Assembly (NCBI GenBank): GCA_023132105.1
Contig: JAGLYS010000006.1
Coordinates: 1 to 7,822, forward strand
Direction: 5' to 3'
From: Caldifarciminota bacterium
GTDB lineage: Bacteria; Hydrothermota; 32-111; QNBC01
Length of the DNA stretch: 7,822 bases
Part shown: positions 1-6,676 of the stretch, one piece after another
Position numbering within the stretch: the stretch's first letter is position 1
Layout: each line of letters starts with the position of its first letter
Position numbers and translations under genes: made by a program
Notes under the pieces: model-generated
Seen by the model: only the letters and a program-made list of their open reading frames with translations
Databases searched by the model: none
Told to the model about the DNA's origin: nothing

Positions 1-70
1 GCTGGCATTATCCAGATCAGGTTAGACGGGTATATTCTCAGCTTCTTTTAATGTGAAGCACCCCGGTAAT
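1..70 (-). promoter_or_regulatory. TPP riboswitch (THI box) aptamer, 3' end cut by window edge
   Basis: On the minus strand this reads as a TPP aptamer in the expected order. GGGGTGC (64-58) is followed by a short hairpin with GCTTC (59-55) and GAAGC (45-41) as arms, the invariant CTGAGA (41-36) that binds the pyrimidine part of TPP, and ACCCG (31-27), which closes the P2 helix with CGGGG(T). Then comes the conserved block AACCTGATCTGG (22-11) and ATAATGCCAGC (11-1), which form the P4/P5 arm that holds the pyrophosphate. The last bases of the aptamer and the closing P1 strand lie beyond position 1, as must the expression platform. The controlled gene is therefore outside the window; from family knowledge it should be a thiamine biosynthesis, salvage or transport gene on the minus strand that is repressed when TPP is plentiful. 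The element starts about 16 bases after the lipoprotein stop codon. Confidence 0.95.
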
Positions 71-86
71 TATACTATTTTAAAGA

Positions 87-566
87 TCAATCAATTTTTA
101 AACTATCCCTGACAATTTTTCTTTTATCGAAATTTATAGAATCCGTCAAAGCACTTGCTATCCATACGAATTCATCTTCCGTAATATTCAATTCATTGTA
201 CATTTTATTTTCACGTTCTTTCCAAACATCCTCTAAGTCGATAAGTGCTTCCTGCAATTTTTTATGCTTTTTCATAAATAAAGTATCTGTAAGTTGATCT
301 TCCTTTTGCACATTGAATTTTTTTAATAGATTATTTCTTTCAATTGCGTTCTCGTTTATTTGAATCTGTAATTTCTGGGCAACCTTAATATATGTATACA
401 ACTGATTGTCTGCAATAATACCATCTGCAGGTGGAATATACCTGTTTTCATTTGTGAGTTTCTGCTCTGCTCCGGTTGGTTTTTCTGATTTTTTCCCTGT
501 ATTCTGGCAAGAAATCATCGTTATTAAAACTATCGTTATAATTGTGAGAATTTTTAGATACCGCAT
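87..566 (-). CDS. Small predicted lipoprotein of unknown function
   Basis: A 159-residue protein that I do not recognise as a named family. It starts with a lipoprotein signal: a basic start (MRYLK), a hydrophobic run at residues 6-18 and a lipobox MISC ending at Cys20, the only cysteine in the protein. Signal peptidase II should therefore cleave before Cys20 and leave it lipidated. After a polar tether (about 21-45) the rest is charged and probably helical, with an LYTYIKVAQ segment near 56-64, a lysine- and glutamate-rich stretch at 95-125 and an NITEDEFVWIASAL segment at 127-140. The ATG start is firmly supported by AGGAGG five bases upstream. It lies 64 bases after batD with its own TTGACA/TAAAAT promoter, so it is probably its own unit rather than the last Bat gene. 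It lacks the TPR repeats expected of BatE, so it is not a BatE substitute by sequence. Confidence 0.85.
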   Translation of the reverse strand: MRYLKILTIITIVLITMISCQNTGKKSEKPTGAEQKLTNENRYIPPADGIIADNQLYTYIKVAQKLQIQINENAIERNNLLKKFNVQKEDQLTDTLFMKKHKKLQEALIDLEDVWKERENKMYNELNITEDEFVWIASALTDSINFDKRKIVRDSLKID

Positions 567-571
567 ATAAG

Positions 572-577
572 CCTCCT
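572..577 (-). promoter_or_regulatory. Ribosome binding site of the lipoprotein gene
   Basis: AGGAGG on the minus strand with a 5-base spacer (CTTAT) before the ATG at 566. It is a full Shine-Dalgarno match, the best in the window, and fixes the start codon. Confidence 0.85.
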
Positions 578-590
578 ATCTACTTACAGA

Positions 591-625
591 TTGGACATTT
601 TATCATAATAATTATACTATGTCAA
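591..625. repeat. Interrupted inverted repeat around the lipoprotein promoter (possible operator)
   Basis: On the plus strand the arms are TTGGACAT (591-598) and ATGTCAA (619-625). They are complementary apart from one extra G, and are separated by 20 AT-rich bases with partial symmetry (ATCATAATA against TATTATGAT-like pairs). The outer arms cover the -35 hexamer and the upstream edge of the -10 hexamer, where a dimeric repressor could block the promoter. In RNA read from batD it could form a weak hairpin, but no U-tract follows, so an intrinsic terminator is unlikely. The operator role is inference. Confidence 0.4.
597..625 (-). promoter_or_regulatory. Sigma70-type promoter of the lipoprotein gene
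   Basis: The minus strand shows a perfect -35 hexamer TTGACA (625-620), a 17-base spacer and a -10 hexamer TAAAAT (602-597). Transcription should start near 590, giving a leader of about 24 bases that contains the AGGAGG site. The promoter sits between the batD stop and the lipoprotein start and is bracketed by an inverted repeat (591-625). Confidence 0.7.
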
Positions 626-630
626 TAACA

Positions 631-2253
631 CTATTGCATATATTTCTTCTTATAATTATTATATTCATCATCGGTAATATCAGATGGCTTAAAAATAATT
701 TTATCGGATTCGCTAATAAACTCAGCAGAACAATTACCTTCTCTAATCATTAAATTTTTATAAAGAATTATTGCTTCTTTGTAGTTTTTGCTCTTTTCAT
801 ATTCTTTTATTTTAGATAATTTATGACTATTTCTATATAGTGAAATATAGCTGATAATTGGCAATTTGATACCATACTTTCTAAGTATCAGTACAATTGT
901 TTCTATAACAAGTAATATAAGTAAAATAATATAACATATCATAAGTGTTTTATTAATGTTACTTCCCTTTACCTGTTTGTCGATTATTATAAGATCATTC
1001 TCCTCCATAATATTATCGGATATGCCTGTATCCAATGATGATGATGATGATTCGACAAAAAACTCAAAGCTATCCGTTTCAATTTCTTTATATTTTCCTG
1101 TTGAGGGGTTAAAACAAACAAATTTGATACCCTGAATAACATATTTTCCTCTCTTCTGAGGAATAAACATCTCTTTAAAAGCGATACTACCTGAAATATT
1201 TCCTATTCTATTTATATTTTGCTCTACTTTGCTATCGAATATTCTGAATGAAGGGGGATATTCCGTAAAAGGTTTCTGCATCACAGTAAGATTACCTTTC
1301 CCTTTTATAGTAATTTCCCTGATAACGGGTTCCCCAACTTTAATCTTTCCCACTAATATGCTATCACTTATTGTAAAGTCCCCTATACCACCGGTAAACC
1401 TTTCATCCTGTTGAAGCGGTAAGGGTTTTACATTAATTGTAATAGGTTCTGTTTCTCTTACTATTTGATTATTGCCTCCGGAGAATGGATCTATAAAAAA
1501 AGTATTAATATAACCTGATAATTTGCCCTGTTCTATTTTAATTTTTCCCGTTTTATTGGGAAAAAGAGCAAATTGCAATTCATTAACTAAGTACCGTTCT
1601 CCATTTTTTGTGATGTAGTAAGGTTTCTTATCCTTTAATTCTTCCCTCCAGAAACCTTTGAACTCGGGGAAATCCAAATTCGGATTAGAACTAAACGATA
1701 TATTTCTTATAATACGATATGTAATTATAATCTCTTCACCTTTATAAACATTTTTTTTGTTCACATCTGCAACAAAATCAACCGTATATCGTTCTCTTCG
1801 ATTTGATTGTGACGGAGTCGTTTTGAAATTATCAAATGACGGGATATTCGAGATGTGAGATGGTTTTTTCCCTTTATGAACCACCCCCCTTTTTACACCA
1901 ATATCTATTTTATTACTCTTAATTTCCTTTTTTTTATGCTTTATCAAGAAAGGACCGATTGTAAAATTCCCCTCTTTTTTCGGAACTAATGTATATATTA
2001 ACTGTTTACTTACAAAAATCTTACCATTGATAAAACTATAGTTCTGTGATGATGACCTGGCAATGACATCAAAATTGTTGAAATGACCAATATCAACATT
2101 AGGAAGTTTTGTAGTATTACCACTAACTTCGATTGTAACATTAAAATTCTCTTCTGTTCCCACTTCCTCATATTCAGAAGAAACCTTTACATTTACATCC
2201 GCATAAATATATATAGGAATTAATAGAATTAGATATATCAAAATTTTCTTCAT
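631..2253 (-). CDS. batD: BatD-family protein (periplasmic beta domains, one membrane anchor)
   Basis: A 540-residue protein of the BatD (oxygen tolerance) family. A signal peptide covers about residues 1-18 (hydrophobic core ILIYLILLIPIYIYA). Then comes a typical BatD N-terminal beta domain with an EVSGNTTKLPNVDI segment and YTLVPKKEGNFTIGPF near 88-102, where family members have a 'P.k.G.f.i.p' motif. Further beta-rich domains follow at about 155-275 and 285-400. A serine run (402-406) leads to one membrane helix at about 436-458 and a basic cytoplasmic tail of about 80 residues; its KEYEKSKNYKEAIILYKNLM part (483-502) resembles one TPR helix pair. Most of the protein should face the periplasm. 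It begins 4 bases after the batC stop with only a weak upstream AAGG, so its translation is probably coupled to batC. Its biochemical role is unknown; it is thought to belong to the Bat envelope complex. Confidence 0.9.
   Translation of the reverse strand: MKKILIYLILLIPIYIYADVNVKVSSEYEEVGTEENFNVTIEVSGNTTKLPNVDIGHFNNFDVIARSSSQNYSFINGKIFVSKQLIYTLVPKKEGNFTIGPFLIKHKKKEIKSNKIDIGVKRGVVHKGKKPSHISNIPSFDNFKTTPSQSNRRERYTVDFVADVNKKNVYKGEEIIITYRIIRNISFSSNPNLDFPEFKGFWREELKDKKPYYITKNGERYLVNELQFALFPNKTGKIKIEQGKLSGYINTFFIDPFSGGNNQIVRETEPITINVKPLPLQQDERFTGGIGDFTISDSILVGKIKVGEPVIREITIKGKGNLTVMQKPFTEYPPSFRIFDSKVEQNINRIGNISGSIAFKEMFIPQKRGKYVIQGIKFVCFNPSTGKYKEIETDSFEFFVESSSSSLDTGISDNIMEENDLIIIDKQVKGSNINKTLMICYIILLILLVIETIVLILRKYGIKLPIISYISLYRNSHKLSKIKEYEKSKNYKEAIILYKNLMIREGNCSAEFISESDKIIFKPSDITDDEYNNYKKKYMQ
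1036..1050 (-). repeat. Trinucleotide run (TCA)5 inside batD
   Basis: Five perfect TCA codons on the minus strand encode Ser402-Ser406, between the last beta domain and the membrane helix of BatD. A change in copy number would alter the linker length without breaking the frame. Confidence 0.8.
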
Positions 2254-2257
2254 ATAA

Positions 2258-2908
2258 TTACCATGTGAACCTTGGATTCAACATTTTCCTAACTGATGCC
2301 GAATCTTTTTTTATTTTCTTTCGGTTTCTCATCAAAGCATTCAGTAATTTTTCCGCATCCTTTTTTGACATTTTATTTTGTTTCTCGGATTGTTCATTTT
2401 TCTTTTTATTATCTTTTTTATCTCCCTTTTGATCATCCTTCTTTTCTTTCTTATTGTTTTCATCCTTGTTGTTCTTTTTTTCCTGCTCCTGTTTCTTCAA
2501 TAATCTTAATGTTTTTTCAAGATTATATCTCGCATCACTATTCCCCGGATTTTTTCTCAATGAATTTATATATAGTTGGGCTGCTTCCTTTAGCTTTTTA
2601 TTATTAAAAAATGTATTACCCATATTATAATAGGCTTTCGATGACATTATAGAATCACTACCTTCGGTAACTTTCTTCAGATATTCCAATCCGTCATCTA
2701 TATTACCCGAATTAATCAGGCTATTACCTTTATTATAATAAGAAATCATCTGATTTTTTTTATTCCTTATTTTATCGTACATACTAACAGCTTCTTTATA
2801 TTTCCCTTTGTGGAATAATCTATTACCTCTATCGTTATTGATGGCATCACCATCCCCAAATCCTGTAAATAAAATTATTATAACAAGGAGATAGAGATAT
2901 TTTTTCAT
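2258..2908 (-). CDS. batC: BatC-like TPR protein
   Basis: A 216-residue exported protein. Residues 1-22 form a signal peptide (MKKYLYLLVIIILFTGFG core). Three TPR units follow at about 25-52 (GNRLFHKGKYKEAVSMYD), 57-80 and 92-125 (AYYNMGNTFFNNKKLKEAAQLY, then NPGNSDARYNL), the last being the most canonical. A lysine-, asparagine- and aspartate-rich linker covers about 135-178, then the BatC signature MSKKDAEKLLNAL (180-192) and a short basic end. TPR repeats are protein-binding scaffolds, so it probably docks onto BatA/BatB in the periplasm. The ATG overlaps the batB stop by four bases (ATGA) and has AGGAG nine bases upstream inside batB. The repeats, the signature and the position after batB make the call firm. 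Confidence 0.9.
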   Translation of the reverse strand: MKKYLYLLVIIILFTGFGDGDAINNDRGNRLFHKGKYKEAVSMYDKIRNKKNQMISYYNKGNSLINSGNIDDGLEYLKKVTEGSDSIMSSKAYYNMGNTFFNNKKLKEAAQLYINSLRKNPGNSDARYNLEKTLRLLKKQEQEKKNNKDENNKKEKKDDQKGDKKDNKKKNEQSEKQNKMSKKDAEKLLNALMRNRKKIKKDSASVRKMLNPRFTW

Positions 2909-3903
2909 TTATCATTTCTCCTGATTGGAATTAATATATTGTATAATAAAAGAAAGAATGCGATAAATAATGGTATCTGAAATAATTCACCGTAATTAAC
3001 TTTAATCCTTTCTTTACTAAAACCTTTCTTCAATTGTGAAATAGAATTTATAATGCCAGAAAAAGAGCTTCCCTGATATGCATTATAAAATGAACCGTTT
3101 GTTTCCCTGGCTATCTCTTTCAATGCATTGTCATTTAGCTTTGAAAGAACAAGCTTTCCCTTAATATCTTTTTTGTAATCAACCACTTTACCTGTTTCAT
3201 TCTTGATGGGAATTGGCTCCCCTCTCTCACTGCCGACACCGATACTAAATATTCTAATACCTTTTTCATTTGTCTCCTTTAATATACCTTTGTAATCACC
3301 CAAATTTCCCTCACCGTCAGTAATTAAAATAATTGCCTTACCTATCTCTTTATCTGAAAATCCTTTAATCGATGTTTTAATAGCAGATTCTAAATTTGTT
3401 CCCGGCTTCATATTCGGATTAACATATATCGATTCAATAAATTGTTTCGTAGCATCGTAATCTATAGAGGGTGGGGAAAGCAAATATCCTTCACCTGCAA
3501 ATTTACCAACCCCAATAGCATCCTGATCCATCATATCGACAAAATCCAACATTGCTATTTTTGCTCTTTCCAATCTGTTAGGTGCAATATCCTCACAAAG
3601 CATACTTAAAGACACATCAATCATAATCATTATTTCACTACCTCTTGTCTTTACAATCTCGGTACTTTTATTATACCTGGGTCTTGCAAGTGCAATTGTG
3701 ATGAAAATAATTGAAGCTATGAATATGAAAGTACTATATTTCAAAACGTTTATATCAATATGTTCATTAATTCTTGCAAAAAGCTGAATTGACATTAATT
3801 TTAGTATTATCCTTTTCCTGTTCCATAAGTAAAATATATAGATTGATATCATCAAAACCAAAACAATTAAGCCATATACCCAATTATTACTTCCGAATGA
3901 CAT
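2905..3903 (-). CDS. batB: BatB, membrane-anchored VWA-domain protein
   Basis: A 332-residue inner-membrane protein. Two N-terminal helices (about 9-27 and 57-73) are followed by the ALARPRY motif (71-77) that is typical of BatA/BatB, then a VWA domain at about 88-290 and a third helix at about 309-326. The metal-ion-dependent adhesion site looks complete: DVSLS (Asp96, Ser98, Ser100), the threonine of PGTN (Thr169) and the aspartate of ITDGEGN (Asp196). The GKFAGEGYLLSPPSIDYD stretch at 133-150 corresponds to the 'FAG.ay...P.t.D' strand of the family. From family knowledge it should bind partner proteins through Mg2+ and work with the MoxR ATPase. Its ATG directly follows the batA stop (TAAATG, no gap), with AGGA eight bases upstream inside batA. 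BatA and BatB probably arose by duplication. Confidence 0.93.
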   Translation of the reverse strand: MSFGSNNWVYGLIVLVLMISIYIFYLWNRKRIILKLMSIQLFARINEHIDINVLKYSTFIFIASIIFITIALARPRYNKSTEIVKTRGSEIMIMIDVSLSMLCEDIAPNRLERAKIAMLDFVDMMDQDAIGVGKFAGEGYLLSPPSIDYDATKQFIESIYVNPNMKPGTNLESAIKTSIKGFSDKEIGKAIILITDGEGNLGDYKGILKETNEKGIRIFSIGVGSERGEPIPIKNETGKVVDYKKDIKGKLVLSKLNDNALKEIARETNGSFYNAYQGSSFSGIINSISQLKKGFSKERIKVNYGELFQIPLFIAFFLLLYNILIPIRRNDK

Positions 3904-4887
3904 TTATACAATCCTATTTGTTATTAATTTTGACATTACAAATTCAGTCAATAAAATTAAAAGAGCCATTATTAGATATTTACTAAATAACTCTTTATAA
4001 ACCGTTCTCTTTTTTGTTATAATTTTTGTTCTTTCCATACTGTCGATTTTTTTATAAATCGATTTTAAAGCTTCCGTATTATCAGCTCTAAAATACATAC
4101 CCCCTGTTTCATCGGCAATTTTTCTTAAAGTTTCTTCATCTATTTCCGATTTTATTTTCACATAACGAGTCCCGAAAGGCGGTGCTTTGTATGGGAAAAG
4201 AACTTCATCTCTGCTACCTACACCGATTGTATAAACTTTGATATTAAGTGCCGATGCTATTTCACCAGCAGTAAGCGGGTCTATTTCCCCGGCATTATTC
4301 CTACCATCTGTAAGTAAAATGAGAATCTTGCTCTTTGCTTTACTACTTTTTAAGCTATTTAATCCATTTGCAAGCCCAAGTCCGATAGCTGTCCCGTCCT
4401 CAATCATTCCAAGGTGAATCCTGTGTAATTGTTGCATTAGTATTGAATAATTTGTCGTTAAGGGACATTGTGTATATGCATATTTAGCAAATACAACCAA
4501 GCCAATCCTGTCATTTTTCCTCCCCTTAATAAATTCGTCTGCAACATTAATAGCTGCTGTAAGTCTATTCGTCAGTTTCAAGTCTATAGCAGCCATACTG
4601 CCTGATATATCCAGTGCTAAAACTATATCTATTCCTTTTGTAGTTACCTTCTCATAAACCCGCCCATGTTGAGGTCTTGCAAGTGCAAATATTATCAATG
4701 AAAGAGCAATTATTCTTAATATTACAGGAATATACTCTATAAAAGATGAATGTCCGTATATATTTTTTATTCTGGATATATCCGAGAAATGTATGTTTGC
4801 TCTTTTATGCTTATTGATATACAGATATACAAACAGAGGAATAAGCAAGAACAGCAATAAAAAGCATTTATTAGCGAGGTGATTCAC
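3904..4887 (-). CDS. batA: BatA, membrane-anchored VWA-domain protein
   Basis: A 327-residue inner-membrane protein of the same design as BatB: helices at about 8-23 and 52-70, the family motif FALARPQ (67-73), a VWA domain at about 86-290 and a C-terminal helix at about 303-319. The metal site is complete, with DISGS (Asp93, Ser95, Ser97), the threonine of DGTAIG (Thr166) and the aspartate of LLTDGRNNAG (Asp194). The APPFGTRYVKIKSEIDEETLRKIADETGG region (starting at 235) is strongly BatA-like. The start codon is GTG at 4887-4885, chosen because AGAGGA lies eight bases upstream and the encoded N-terminal helix is needed; no ATG lies close by. The gene overlaps the preceding one by 17 bases, which points to coupled translation. 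Likely a Mg2+-dependent protein-binding partner for MoxR and the other Bat proteins. Confidence 0.94.
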   Translation of the reverse strand: MNHLANKCFLLLFLLIPLFVYLYINKHKRANIHFSDISRIKNIYGHSSFIEYIPVILRIIALSLIIFALARPQHGRVYEKVTTKGIDIVLALDISGSMAAIDLKLTNRLTAAINVADEFIKGRKNDRIGLVVFAKYAYTQCPLTTNYSILMQQLHRIHLGMIEDGTAIGLGLANGLNSLKSSKAKSKILILLTDGRNNAGEIDPLTAGEIASALNIKVYTIGVGSRDEVLFPYKAPPFGTRYVKIKSEIDEETLRKIADETGGMYFRADNTEALKSIYKKIDSMERTKIITKKRTVYKELFSKYLIMALLILLTEFVMSKLITNRIV

Positions 4888-5791
4888 TTTTTATATCCTC
4901 TTTTAATTCACCTTCGTTAGCGTATTTATCAACTATTTTCTTTACAAAATCAATATCCTTCTGCATTGAAATATATGTGACATCGGATGCATACTTAATT
5001 TTATCAATTCGTTCGATATTATCTCTCATATTATTAAAATCGCCTCTTTCAATCCCTAATTTTCTAATACCCTTCATAAATTCGCTTGATGTCATATCTA
5101 TACTATTTATTCCGAATCTAAAATCGATAAACAATCGTAATATATATGTTAATTTATAATAGAATAATATGATATCTTTTTCATCCGTTAAATCCGGGAT
5201 TCTCAATTCATCAAGCATATTATAAATTCTATCCTTTATGCCTAATTTTTCTTCCATTACTGAAATATTTTTTCTTCTGCGTTTTTTAATAATAATTTTC
5301 AACAAAGCTATGATAATAAAAACAATACCAATCGTAAATATGGAAATGAATATATAAAATAACCAATTATGCGGTATGTTTAATTGACAAGCATCCTCTT
5401 TGATTTTTTCTGCTTCGGATGTATCGTTTTTAAGATGAGATATGTAATTTAATTGCATTATCGGAGTAAATAATGAATCGATCTCGTTTTTATTTCTATA
5501 ATGAATCTTGAACTGCGGGATTGAATCTCTTGAAATACCCTTAAACAACAATTTATAATTAATCACATTCGTATTATCATTGAATTTATTGATAATATTT
5601 AAAACCTCAAAATTACCTAATGATGTATCTTGTGTCGGAGATAGATATTTATACTCATTCGAATCGATCAATGTAATTATAAAACTAAGCGTATCGCCTG
5701 TTGTAACCGTATCCCTGGAGATTGAGAAAGAGGCAAAAGGGTTTGCTGTTATAAGAATCGGGAATAATAAGAATATAAGAATTTTCTTCAT
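4871..5791 (-). CDS. Bat-operon membrane protein with DUF4381-like cytoplasmic part
   Basis: A 306-residue protein with a signal peptide (about 1-16, core ILIFLLFPILITA), a periplasmic beta-type domain at about 20-120 (SISRDTVTTGDTLSFIITL, reminiscent of the first strand pairs of BatD), one membrane helix at about 143-168, a stop-transfer cluster KKRRRK (169-174) and a helical cytoplasmic part at 175-306. That part contains FYYKLTYILRLFIDFRFGI (210-228) and MTSSEFM (233-239), a pattern like DUF4381 ('Y..l..llR.yl..r.g....T..Efl'). It occupies the place between DUF58 and batA where many Bat operons encode a poorly described membrane protein. It starts two bases after the DUF58 stop and runs 17 bases into batA. 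It probably links the cytoplasmic MoxR/DUF58 pair to the periplasmic proteins; that role is inference, and the family match is from memory of motifs. Confidence 0.75.
   Translation of the reverse strand: MKKILIFLLFPILITANPFASFSISRDTVTTGDTLSFIITLIDSNEYKYLSPTQDTSLGNFEVLNIINKFNDNTNVINYKLLFKGISRDSIPQFKIHYRNKNEIDSLFTPIMQLNYISHLKNDTSEAEKIKEDACQLNIPHNWLFYIFISIFTIGIVFIIIALLKIIIKKRRRKNISVMEEKLGIKDRIYNMLDELRIPDLTDEKDIILFYYKLTYILRLFIDFRFGINSIDMTSSEFMKGIRKLGIERGDFNNMRDNIERIDKIKYASDVTYISMQKDIDFVKKIVDKYANEGELKEDIKSESPR
4896..4901 (-). promoter_or_regulatory. Ribosome binding site that fixes the GTG start of batA
   Basis: AGAGGA on the minus strand lies eight bases upstream of the GTG at 4887, inside the end of the preceding gene. 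It supports the non-ATG start and the 17-base overlap. Confidence 0.6.
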
Positions 5792-5793
5792 TA

Positions 5794-6675
5794 TTATGCC
5801 GATCTTCTCTTAATCCTTTCTTTAAAAAATTTAATCAAATTCGGTATGTATAACGATGATGTTTCAATAGAAATTGTATCTATTCCATATCTTTTTAATC
5901 TATTCTTAAGTTTTTCCGCTTCATTTATCATTGATAATGAAAATTCCTTCATTTTTTTCCTGTCCGATGTATTGATATATATCCGTTCACCCGTTTCCAG
6001 ATCTTCAAAAGGTATATAACCGATTTTTGGCATCAATACTTCTTTCTTATCATATAGATATATTAAAACAATGTCATGCTTTCTATTTAAAATTCTTAAT
6101 ACTTTTTCATAATCTTTATCTATAAAATCTGAGATCAGGATGATAATCGATTTTTTTGTTAGTAATCTGCCAATATATTCGAGAGCAAATTTGATAGAAG
6201 TTCCTTTACTCTCCGGTTTAAAAGAAAGAATCGCATTTAAAATCGCCATTACATGTTTCCTTCCCTTTTTAAGAGGGATAAATTTCTCGATTTTATCCGT
6301 AAATAACAGAAGTCCGACTTTGTCATTATTCTTTATAGCTGAAAATGAAAATATTGCTCCTAATTCAGCGGCAAGGTCGATTTTCGCTTTCTCGTATGTT
6401 CCGAAGAATCCCGATTTGCTAATATCGACAAGAAGCATAATGTTCAATTCCCTCTCTTCACGGAATTTTTTTACATAAAGTTTATTATATCTGGCAGATA
6501 CATTCCAATCGATATTCCTTATATCATCACCTATACTATATTCTCTTACTTCATCGAATTCCATCCCTTGTCCTTTAAAAGCACTTAGGTATTCACCTGC
6601 AAATACATCATTTACAAGTTTTTTTGATTTAATTTCTATATAATGCAATTTTTTTACAATACTTTTATCTATCAT
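5794..6675 (-). CDS. DUF58 family protein with VWA-like fold
   Basis: A 293-residue cytoplasmic protein with no signal or membrane helix. The DUF58 hallmark is intact: GQGMEFDEVREYSIGDD at 35-51, then RNIDWNVSAR at 53-62, matching the family pattern 'G.G.eF...R.Y..GDd.R.IDW..sAr'. A VWA-like fold follows, with a DISKS metal-site motif (Asp84, Ser86, Ser88), GTS near 158-160 and ISDFID (181-186) as the second acidic loop. DUF58 proteins nearly always sit directly after moxR, as here, and are presumed MoxR partners or substrates; the biochemical function is unknown. The ATG lies one base after the moxR stop (TAG-T-ATG) and has only a weak purine-rich TAGAAG upstream, so coupled translation is likely. 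Length is normal for the short, membrane-free members of the family. Confidence 0.93.
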   Translation of the reverse strand: MIDKSIVKKLHYIEIKSKKLVNDVFAGEYLSAFKGQGMEFDEVREYSIGDDIRNIDWNVSARYNKLYVKKFREERELNIMLLVDISKSGFFGTYEKAKIDLAAELGAIFSFSAIKNNDKVGLLLFTDKIEKFIPLKKGRKHVMAILNAILSFKPESKGTSIKFALEYIGRLLTKKSIIILISDFIDKDYEKVLRILNRKHDIVLIYLYDKKEVLMPKIGYIPFEDLETGERIYINTSDRKKMKEFSLSMINEAEKLKNRLKRYGIDTISIETSSLYIPNLIKFFKERIKRRSA

Positions 6676-6676
6676 A

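Noticed and set aside
67..78. The 12-mer ATAGTATAATTA (minus strand) at 78-67 recurs exactly at 620-609, and ATAGTAT is also in the operon promoter
   Set aside because: The core ATAGTAT/ATACTAT also occurs several times inside coding sequence (for example near 5099, 6674 and 6729), so in this AT-rich window it is not a specific regulatory signal.
567..630. Intrinsic terminator after batD
   Set aside because: The only dyad is AT-rich and interrupted and no U-tract follows it on the minus strand.
1229..1414. Plus-strand open frame of 61 codons within batD
   Set aside because: It lies opposite a well-supported BatD coding region, has no recognisable motif and no promoter of its own.
2296..2607. 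Plus-strand open frame of 103 codons opposite batC
   Set aside because: The antisense of a lysine-rich gene yields phenylalanine- and serine-rich frames; the hydrophobic look is an artefact of composition.
6140..6478. Plus-strand open frame of 112 codons opposite the DUF58 gene
   Set aside because: It covers the strongly conserved DUF58 motifs on the other strand and shows no domain of its own.
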